Positions 16,589 to 23,213 of a stretch of DNA of 64,000 nucleotides are shown here, one piece after another (position 1 is the stretch's first letter; each line of letters begins with the position of its first letter). A program made the translations under genes and the position numbers. The notes under the pieces were generated by a model. That model saw only the letters and a list, made by a program, of their open reading frames with translations. It did not search any database and had not been told where the DNA came from. Origin of the DNA: VFJQ01 sp044226525 (GTDB lineage Bacteria > Verrucomicrobiota > Verrucomicrobiia > Chthoniobacterales > Chthoniobacteraceae). Location: contig JBGAGV010000002.1 of assembly GCA_044226525.1 (NCBI GenBank), positions 434,001 to 498,000 of the forward strand. Reading direction: 5' to 3'.

Positions 16589-18841
16589 ATGTATCAACGC
16601 AGGCGTAATCGCGGCAAAAAAGAGGAACGGCGAGGCGAAGGCCACGGACCGAAGAACGAAACGAAAACAAACCGGGAACCGAAACGGGAGCGACCGCACA
16701 AGGCGGCTGCGGCGGAACCTGAGATCGCCCGGCGAGAACGGCACGAACGAAAGGAAGACACACCGCTGAGCGAGCGCATCCTCACTCTGCTGGAGCGAAA
16801 AGACTATCAGCCGCTCGACAAGGTCGAGTTGTCGAAAGCACTCGGCGTGCATAGCTCCGAGCGGCGCACCATTCGCGATGTGCTCGATGCCCTCGAACGC
16901 GAAGGCTCCATCGTGCGCATCCGCAAGGATCGCTACGTTCTTCCCCAGACGGCCCAGCTCGTCACTGGCCGTATTGAATTTCATCGCAACGGGAGCGCGC
17001 ACGTCATCAGCGACCGCGCGAACGAAACCGATGTCTTCATCGCACCGAACAACACCGGCGTAGCACTGCACGGTGATCGCGTCGTGGTGCGACTCGACGA
17101 CCGTGCAACGGAGCGGCGCGAAGGCGGTGTGATCCGCATTATCGAGCGCGGCACCCAGCGCATCGTCGGCACGCTGCAACGCTCGGAGCGCTTCCACTAC
17201 GTCGCGCCCGACGACCCACGTATGCCACACGATGTATATGTCGAGCCAACCCCGGCGGCCCGCGTTGGTTACAAAGTCGTCGTCCGGCTCGACGCGTGGG
17301 AATCGCGCCACACGAATCCCGAAGGCAGCATCGTCGAAGTGCTCGGCCCGGCCGGCGCGCCCGGCGTCGATATGCTCGCGATCATTCGCAAGCACGACCT
17401 CCCCGAGCGTTTTCCCGATGCGGTGCTGGCCGAGGCGGATCGCGTCGGTGAAGAAATCGACCCCGAAGAAGTCGGTCGTCGTGAAGACTGCCGAGGGTTC
17501 GAGATCGTGACCATCGACCCCGACGACGCGAAGGACTTCGACGACGCAATTCATGTCGAGCGCACCGGGAACGGATGGCGTCTGCAAGTCCACATCGCCG
17601 ATGTCTCGCACTACGTTGCGCCCGATAGCGTGCTCGACCGCGAAGCGTCCAAACGCGGCAACTCGACCTATCTGGTCGATCGCGTCATCCCCATGCTGCC
17701 CGAGCGCCTGAGCAACGGCATCTGCTCGCTCAAGCCGCACGTCGAGCGGCTCACCTTTGCCGCCTTCATCGAGTTCGACTCCACGGGCAAAGCGACGCAC
17801 TCCCGCTTCGCCCGCGCCGTCATTCGCAGCGCGCACCGCTTCACCTACAAGGAAGCCTTCGCCGCGCTCCAGCGCCCGCCACAATCGCCAATCGACGAAC
17901 GCCTGCACGCTGCCTGGGAACTCGCTTCCCTGCTCCGTCGCAACCGTTTCGCCAACGGCTCACTCGAACTCGACTTCCCCGAAGTCAAAGTGCGTCTCGA
18001 TGATCAGGGTAATCCAGTCCGAATCGAGCGCATCGAAAACGACATTTCGCATCAGCTCATCGAGGAGTTCATGCTCGCCGCGAACGAAGCCGTGGCCCGT
18101 GTGCTGACTCAGCGCACCATTCCCTCGGTCTATCGCGTGCATGAAAAACCCGCGCCCGACCGGCTGCGCGAATTCCGCGAAATCGCCGGCACACACGGCA
18201 TTCGCATCGGCAATCCCGAGCTGCGCAGTGAACTGCAAAAAGCCCTGCGTGCCGTGCGCGGGCAGCCGGAGGAGTTCAGCGTCAAACTCGCCCTGCTCCG
18301 CCGCCTCATGCGCGCTCGTTACGACACGCAGCCGCTTGGCCACTACGGTCTTGCCAAAGGCAACTACACGCACTTCACCAGCCCCATCCGGCGCTATGCC
18401 GATCTCATCGTGCACCGCTCGCTCGCGTTTTTTCTGCGCGGACGCGACACGAAACCCCAGCACCTCCGCGCGCTGGGCGAACTGGCCGATCACATCTCGA
18501 AGACCGAGCGGACCAGCGCCGATGCCGAGAACGAGAGTGTGCAGGTCAAGAAGCTCGATTTCTTCGAGCGGCAGCTCACCAGCCGCAAGCCACAGGAATT
18601 CCGCGCCATCGTCACCGAAGTCCGTGTGTTCGGGCTCATCGTCGAACTGCCCGATGCCGGCCAGAGCGGCGTCGTGCCGGTCAGTTCGCTGGGCAAGGAG
18701 TTTTTCCAGTTCGACAACATCCGGCAGTGTTTCACCAGCCGCCGGAGTAAAAAGCGTTTCGGCCTGGGTGACGAACTGACCGTCATCGTCTCCCGGATCG
18801 ATCGTTTCAAACGGAGCATCGACTTTGCCCCGGTCGATTAA
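16589..18841 (+). CDS. rnr: ribonuclease R
   Basis: Processive 3'-to-5' exoribonuclease that degrades structured RNA. The 750-aa protein has a very basic, disordered N-terminus (1 to about 55), a winged-helix segment, two cold-shock domains, the RNB catalytic domain with TIDPDDAKDFDDAIH (308-322; metal-binding Asp310, 316, 318 and 319) and HFTSPIRRYADLIVHR, and a C-terminal S1 domain. Unlike E. coli RNase R, the basic low-complexity segment is at the N-terminus and no Lys-rich tail follows S1. A possible weak promoter (TTGCCA 16542-16547, TAACAA 16564-16569) precedes it. rlmH follows after 59 bp. Confidence 0.95.
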   Translation: MYQRRRNRGKKEERRGEGHGPKNETKTNREPKRERPHKAAAAEPEIARRERHERKEDTPLSERILTLLERKDYQPLDKVELSKALGVHSSERRTIRDVLDALEREGSIVRIRKDRYVLPQTAQLVTGRIEFHRNGSAHVISDRANETDVFIAPNNTGVALHGDRVVVRLDDRATERREGGVIRIIERGTQRIVGTLQRSERFHYVAPDDPRMPHDVYVEPTPAARVGYKVVVRLDAWESRHTNPEGSIVEVLGPAGAPGVDMLAIIRKHDLPERFPDAVLAEADRVGEEIDPEEVGRREDCRGFEIVTIDPDDAKDFDDAIHVERTGNGWRLQVHIADVSHYVAPDSVLDREASKRGNSTYLVDRVIPMLPERLSNGICSLKPHVERLTFAAFIEFDSTGKATHSRFARAVIRSAHRFTYKEAFAALQRPPQSPIDERLHAAWELASLLRRNRFANGSLELDFPEVKVRLDDQGNPVRIERIENDISHQLIEEFMLAANEAVARVLTQRTIPSVYRVHEKPAPDRLREFREIAGTHGIRIGNPELRSELQKALRAVRGQPEEFSVKLALLRRLMRARYDTQPLGHYGLAKGNYTHFTSPIRRYADLIVHRSLAFFLRGRDTKPQHLRALGELADHISKTERTSADAENESVQVKKLDFFERQLTSRKPQEFRAIVTEVRVFGLIVELPDAGQSGVVPVSSLGKEFFQFDNIRQCFTSRRSKKRFGLGDELTVIVSRIDRFKRSIDFAPVD

Positions 18842-18900
18842 GTTGTTGTGCCGACACTCTCCTAGGACCGAAACTCCGCGCACCACGATTTCTTAAAACC

Positions 18901-19341
18901 ATGCGCTGGCACATCCTCGCCATCGGCAAGCCCAAGCTCGAATACGCCCGGCTCGGCGTGGAGGAATACCTCGGCCGGCTGAAGCCTTTCGTGCCTGCCG
19001 AGATCAGCTATCTCAAGGCCTCCAACTCTCCGGACGAAAGCGCCGCGCTGCTCGAACGCAGCAAGGCGATGTTTCGGATCGTGCTCGATGAACGCGGCGA
19101 GCACCTTCCCAGCCGCGCCCTGGCGAAGAAGATCTGCGATTGGGAACTTCACTCGAAACGAGACATCGCACTGATCATCGGAGGGGCTGACGGCCACCAC
19201 GAAGACATGCGCCAAGCGGCCGGCTGGTGCTGGAGCCTGGGCAAACTCACCCTCCAGCACGAACTGGCTCTGGTCGTGGCCCTCGAGCAGCTCTATCGAG
19301 CTTACACCATCAAGGCCGGCCTGCCCTACCACCGGGAGTAA
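18901..19341 (+). CDS. rlmH: 23S rRNA (pseudouridine1915-N3)-methyltransferase RlmH
   Basis: SPOUT-family methyltransferase that modifies pseudouridine 1915 of 23S rRNA in the assembled 70S ribosome. The 146-aa product has the family's SAM-binding trefoil knot features: IGGADGHH (about 98-105), LGKLTLQHELA and the invariant C-terminus EQLYRAYTIKAGLPYHRE ending at the stop codon. Start ATG gives the normal length. It lies 59 bp after rnr and 110 bp before the sigma-factor gene. Confidence 0.95.
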   Translation: MRWHILAIGKPKLEYARLGVEEYLGRLKPFVPAEISYLKASNSPDESAALLERSKAMFRIVLDERGEHLPSRALAKKICDWELHSKRDIALIIGGADGHHEDMRQAAGWCWSLGKLTLQHELALVVALEQLYRAYTIKAGLPYHRE

Positions 19342-19451
19342 AGTGGCCGAAAAGACGGCCTGGCGGGGCTGTTAATTTTTCCGCGCGACGCGCAGACAAA
19401 ATCCGGGCACCGTGACGTTCTCCTCCTAGAACCTCACGCCCCGGCCCACGC

Positions 19452-19973
19452 ATGGAGTCCAATCACACCGACGCACATTGGCGCGCTTGCTATCAGCAGC
19501 TCGCGCCAAAGCTCCTGCTTTTTGCCCGACAGTGGGTCTCATCCGTAGCCGACGCGGAAGACGTCGTGCAGACGGCCTTCGTGCGTTTCTGGCGGCACCA
19601 ACCCGAGGCCGGGCCGGAGCACTATCCTCTGCTCTATGCCGCCGTGCGAACCAGCGCGCTGGATCTGCTCCGCAGTCACGACCGGCGGACCAGACGAGAG
19701 GCCGACGAACGAGTCACCGTGCCACGGGGGGATGGGCAAGTTTTCGACACGACCATCGACCATCGCGAGCACGCCGAAGCGGTGCAGACAGCCATTGCCC
19801 AGCTCCCGCAGGCACAGCGTGAAGTCGTGGTGCTCAAAGTCTGGGGGGAGCTGACTTTTGCCCAAATCGCCCAGACCCTCGGCGAATCGATCAACACCAT
19901 TGCCAGCCGTTACCGCTACGCGCTTGAGACGATGCGGCGACACATCAAACCACACGAATATGAACGAGTCTGA
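19452..19973 (+). CDS. ECF-family RNA polymerase sigma factor
   Basis: Alternative sigma factor of 173 aa with region 2 (about 10-85; FARQWVSSVADAEDVVQTAFVRFW is the helical core, positions 24-47) and region 4 (about 110-165), including the helix-turn-helix ELTFAQIAQTLGESINTIASR (positions approx. 131-151). There is no region 3, which defines ECF sigmas. The downstream gene overlaps by 14 bp and encodes a single-pass membrane protein, the usual place for an anti-sigma factor. Two secreted Pro/Arg/Gly-rich proteins follow in the same run, which suggests an envelope-related regulon. No GGAAC-type autoregulatory promoter was identified. Confidence 0.9.
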   Translation: MESNHTDAHWRACYQQLAPKLLLFARQWVSSVADAEDVVQTAFVRFWRHQPEAGPEHYPLLYAAVRTSALDLLRSHDRRTRREADERVTVPRGDGQVFDTTIDHREHAEAVQTAIAQLPQAQREVVVLKVWGELTFAQIAQTLGESINTIASRYRYALETMRRHIKPHEYERV

Positions 19974-20487
19974 CTTCGAAAACGAACTGCGCTCCCTGCG
20001 TCCCACGGCACCATCGCCGACGCTGCTCAAACGCATCTCAGCCGAGCTCCCGTCGCAGACGATCACGGTAGCTGCATCGCGCACGCTCGATCAGGTTCCT
20101 GCCGCCGGCACGCTCGCGCGAACGGCTAAATCTTCCCCTCTGCTCGGCTTGCTGCGCGGGCTGTTGTGGGCGGGTGCAGGCGCGGCGGCAGCGTCATTCA
20201 TTTTGCTCAGTCGCGAGCCGCGCGTGCAGACCGCGCCCACGCCAAACGCTTCACCGGATCAGGCCGAAACGAGCACGATCGTGCCGACCCCGGAACAGTC
20301 GGTGAGCGAACTCATCGCCTCGACAGATGAAGGTTTCATCTACGATCAAAGCACTGCGGAACCGCAGCGGCAGATTCGAAATACGTATCTCGAACGACAT
20401 ATTTGGACAAATCCGCAGACCGGCGCCGTTATCGAATTTGAAGTGCCGCGAGAGGACATCGTGCTGATGCCCGTCGCGATGCAATAA
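19960..20487 (+). CDS. single-pass membrane protein, putative anti-sigma factor
   Basis: The 175-aa product has a cytoplasmic N-terminal region of about 60 residues, one transmembrane helix (about 62-85, LLWAGAGAAAASFILL) and a periplasmic C-terminal part rich in Thr/Pro then acidic residues. This topology, and the 14-bp overlap with the ECF sigma gene, suggest an anti-sigma factor. However, no zinc-binding HxxxCxxC motif is present, so it would not be a ZAS-type anti-sigma. The start at 19960 (MNESDFENEL) was chosen because upstream codons lie in the sigma gene. It could instead be a co-regulated envelope protein. Confidence 0.6.
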   Translation: MNESDFENELRSLRPTAPSPTLLKRISAELPSQTITVAASRTLDQVPAAGTLARTAKSSPLLGLLRGLLWAGAGAAAASFILLSREPRVQTAPTPNASPDQAETSTIVPTPEQSVSELIASTDEGFIYDQSTAEPQRQIRNTYLERHIWTNPQTGAVIEFEVPREDIVLMPVAMQ

Positions 20488-20509
20488 ACCCTCAAACGTA
20501 AACTACTTG

Positions 20510-21763
20510 ATGAAGAAGCTCTCGTTCCCAACTCTGCTCGCTGCCGCTGCGCTGCTCGGCTCCAGCACAGTCTTCGCGCAGGATGCCGCCCGGCCCGAAC
20601 CACCGCTTGGCACACCTCCTCCACCGCCCGCCGGTGCCGAACAACGTCCGCCCCTGCCTCCAGGCGAACGGGGGGGGGCCGAAGGACGCCGCCCCGATGG
20701 TCCACCTCGCGATGGCGCTCGGCCCGAAGCTCGCCGCGATGGGGGGCCTCGTCCCGATGGTCCAGGACCGCGTGACGGCGAACGGCGCAGCCCCGAAGGG
20801 CGTCGCCCAGATGGCCCGTCCCGAGATGGCGACCGCCCCGAGGCTCGCCGTGATGGAGGCCCTCGCCCCGATGGCCCCGGAGCACGCGATGGCGATCGTC
20901 GTGGACCGGAAGGTCGCCGGCCTGATGGTCCGCCGCGCGAGGGTGGGCGTCCCGAAGGTCGTCGTGACAACGGTCCCCGCCCCGATGGCGCTGGTCCGCG
21001 CGACGGTGAACGCCGTGGCCCGGAAGGCCGTCGTCCGGATGGCCCGCCACCCGGTGGTCCCCAGCGCGAAGCTCGTCGCGACGGTGGTCCTCGGCCCGAT
21101 GGCCCGGGCCCTCGCGATGGACAGGCTCAAGCTCGTCCGCCCGGTGGCCCGGAGGGTCCGCGCCCGCCCCAGGATTTGCGCCGCGATGGTCCTCCGTCCG
21201 GTGATCGCGGCCCGCGCAATTTTGCGCAGCATCGCCATTGGCGCGGCGACTTTCGCGCCGAAGGCCGACGCTCGTTCGGCCCTCAAAACGGTGATCGCCA
21301 CATGATCGAGCCACGCTTTGGCGCCTCCGCTCAGCGGCCGCCCTTTCAACCGCGCTTTGATCGTGGTCCCGGTGGTCCGGGCCCGCGCGAGCGCTTCGAC
21401 GGACCACGTCCGCAAGGCCCACCGCCGCAATTCGCTCAGCGCGATCACCGTGGCGGTCGCGGTGAACATCACCGCTTCGAGCATCGCGAATTTCGCCATG
21501 AGCTAGGCCGCGGCCCGGTTCCCGGTCCGCAAATGGAACGTGGCCCGCAAGGCCCCCACGATGCACGCGGCCCCGGTGGCCCGGATTCCCGGCCGCCCAT
21601 GCCGCCCGGACCGATGCAACATCACTTCCGCGAAGGCGGTCAACGCCCCCACAATGACGGCCCCGGCTTCCAGCCGCGTGGACGGTCCGACGACCGTCGC
21701 GACTTCCGTCAATCCGGCCCGGATGGCCGTCCTCCCGGTCCGCCACCTCCATTCGTCCAATGA
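20510..21763 (+). CDS. secreted Arg/Pro/Gly/Asp-rich tandem-repeat protein
   Basis: Exported low-complexity protein of 417 aa. A signal peptide (KKLSFPTLLAAAALLGSS, cleavage near VFAQD) precedes a Pro-rich stretch. Four tandem 38-residue repeats follow, encoded at 20681-20794, 20795-20908, 20909-21022 and 21023-21136, each based on EGRRPDGP..RPEARRDGGPRPDGP. The rest is rich in Arg, Gly, Pro, His and Phe without a recognisable fold. The polyelectrolyte composition suggests binding to anionic polymers such as polysaccharide or nucleic acid, but no function is known. A run of nine G at 20670-20678 lies early in the gene. The ATG at 20510 is preferred to TTG 20507. It overlaps the next gene by 4 bp. 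Confidence 0.75.
   Translation: MKKLSFPTLLAAAALLGSSTVFAQDAARPEPPLGTPPPPPAGAEQRPPLPPGERGGAEGRRPDGPPRDGARPEARRDGGPRPDGPGPRDGERRSPEGRRPDGPSRDGDRPEARRDGGPRPDGPGARDGDRRGPEGRRPDGPPREGGRPEGRRDNGPRPDGAGPRDGERRGPEGRRPDGPPPGGPQREARRDGGPRPDGPGPRDGQAQARPPGGPEGPRPPQDLRRDGPPSGDRGPRNFAQHRHWRGDFRAEGRRSFGPQNGDRHMIEPRFGASAQRPPFQPRFDRGPGGPGPRERFDGPRPQGPPPQFAQRDHRGGRGEHHRFEHREFRHELGRGPVPGPQMERGPQGPHDARGPGGPDSRPPMPPGPMQHHFREGGQRPHNDGPGFQPRGRSDDRRDFRQSGPDGRPPGPPPPFVQ
20681..21136 (+). repeat. four 114-bp in-frame tandem repeats
   Basis: Units at 20681-20794, 20795-20908, 20909-21022 and 21023-21136 are each exactly 114 bp (38 codons), so copy-number change preserves the frame. Protein-level identity between units is high; the last unit diverges most. 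Such arrays can expand or contract by recombination or slippage. Confidence 0.85.
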
Positions 21764-23151
21764 TCCGCACTTGCCTCCTCTCCGCAGCTTTCCTCAGCGC
21801 CGCCCTGGCGCAGGAACCACCCAAACCCGACGCACCACCTCCGCCACCCCCGCCGGAAGGCCGCAACGCCACCTCTCCGGAGCGTCCCCCGCTCCCTCCG
21901 GGTGAAAAGCGCGAGCGTCCCCCGGGTGGTCCCGAAGGCCGCGAAGGGGGCGAGCGTCCACCGTTTCCTCCACCCGGCTCGCCGCCGGGTGGAGAACGCC
22001 GGATGGAAGGACGACCCGAAGGTTTTCCGCCGCGCGATAGCGACCGCAATCGCGGGCCCGAAAATCGTGGGCCGGAAGGTCGTCGCTTCGGCGGGGACTT
22101 CCGGAGTGGAGATTTTCGTTCCAGCCAGCCGGGTTTCCCTGGCAGCGAATTTGGTGCGCAGCGCCTGAAACCGACGCCTTATCTCGGCATCATCACCACG
22201 CCGGCTCCGCCCGTTCTCTCTGCTCAGCTCGGCTTCACCGAAGGCTTCGGTCTCGTGGTCGAGGAAGTCCTGCCGGATAGCCCGGCGAAAACGGCGGGTT
22301 TGGAACGCTTCGACGTGCTCAAGCAGCTCAACGATCAGCAACTGCTCGATCCCACGCAACTCGGCACGCTCGTGCGCAGCCTCGGCAAGGATACCGAGGT
22401 CACGCTCACGCTTCTCCGCAAAGGCCAGGAGCAAAAGCTGAAGGTAAAGATCGGCGAAAAGGAAATGCCGGAGCGCCGGATGGACGACATGCGCATGTTC
22501 AGTTCTCCCTTTGACGGACCCGACATGCGCCGCGGCGGCGAAGTCGGCCGTGGTTCCGGCGATCAAGGCCGCGAATACCAGGAGCGCATGCGCGGCATGG
22601 AGGAAAAGCTGCGCGACTACCAGCGCGCGCTCAACGAGTGGCAGGAGAAAGTGAAGAAGTGGCACGATAAACCGGAAGGCGAGATGCCCCCGCGCCCACC
22701 GTTCCCCTCGATCGACGGCCCCCGTCCACGCTCCACCGGAGGCAATAACCCGGCTCAGCCGCCCCGCCCCGAAGGTTCACGTCGCGAGCAGCGGCATGCT
22801 CCCGAGGAGCGCACTGCCCAAGGCGAATCGAACGATGGCTCCTCGCGCTGGAACACTCACCAGGCGCGCGTCACTCTGCGCGATCGCGATGGCGAGGCCG
22901 AATTGAGCACGATTGATGGCCAGCGCCGATTGACGGTGCGAAACCCGGCGGGCCAGACGATTTTCACCAGCCCAGTGGAGACGCCCGAACAGCGCAACGC
23001 CATCCCGGAAGACTATCGCAAAAAGCTCGAAGCCCTCGAAGCCGTCCCGAAGTCTTCCCCGCCGCAACCGAACCAATTCCGCCCCTCACCGCCCTCGCCC
23101 GACCAGCCCGGTCGTCAAGGCGAGCCGAGGCGGCAGGCGACGCCGATTTAG
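21760..23151 (+). CDS. secreted PDZ-domain protein with Pro/Arg/Gly-rich flanks
   Basis: Exported protein of 463 aa. A short signal peptide (RTCLLSAAFLSAALAQE) is followed by a low-complexity Pro/Glu/Arg/Gly region like that of the preceding protein. Next comes a PDZ domain (about 138-228) with YLGI, a GFGLVVEEVLPDSPAKTAGL carboxylate-loop-type segment and an ending in VTLTLLRKGQ. A charged coiled-coil-like segment (about 265-300) and a second Pro-rich tail follow. PDZ domains bind C-terminal peptides; no protease domain is attached, so it may be a periplasmic adaptor. It overlaps the repeat-protein gene by 4 bp and ends the sigma-factor operon, just before a terminator hairpin. Confidence 0.75.
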   Translation: MIRTCLLSAAFLSAALAQEPPKPDAPPPPPPPEGRNATSPERPPLPPGEKRERPPGGPEGREGGERPPFPPPGSPPGGERRMEGRPEGFPPRDSDRNRGPENRGPEGRRFGGDFRSGDFRSSQPGFPGSEFGAQRLKPTPYLGIITTPAPPVLSAQLGFTEGFGLVVEEVLPDSPAKTAGLERFDVLKQLNDQQLLDPTQLGTLVRSLGKDTEVTLTLLRKGQEQKLKVKIGEKEMPERRMDDMRMFSSPFDGPDMRRGGEVGRGSGDQGREYQERMRGMEEKLRDYQRALNEWQEKVKKWHDKPEGEMPPRPPFPSIDGPRPRSTGGNNPAQPPRPEGSRREQRHAPEERTAQGESNDGSSRWNTHQARVTLRDRDGEAELSTIDGQRRLTVRNPAGQTIFTSPVETPEQRNAIPEDYRKKLEALEAVPKSSPPQPNQFRPSPPSPDQPGRQGEPRRQATPI

Positions 23152-23181
23152 GGCGGCTTTAAGCACGACTCGGGTTGATGC

Positions 23182-23209
23182 AACTCACCTCCAGGCGGAA
23201 GTGAGTTTT
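23182..23209 (+). terminator. putative intrinsic terminator between the PDZ gene and gyrA
   Basis: AACTCAC (23182-23188) pairs with GTGAGTT (23201-23207), extended by TCC/GGA across one mismatch, with an AGGC loop and a short T run ending at 23209. It lies in the 62-bp gap between convergent genes and could terminate the plus-strand sigma operon. In the minus orientation there is no T run after the stem. Confidence 0.55.
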
Positions 23210-23213
23210 CGCG

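Noticed and set aside
20346..22049. Minus-strand open frames opposite the repeat protein gene
   Set aside because: Repeat-driven openness; no start site or domain, and the plus frame has a signal peptide and coupling to its neighbours.
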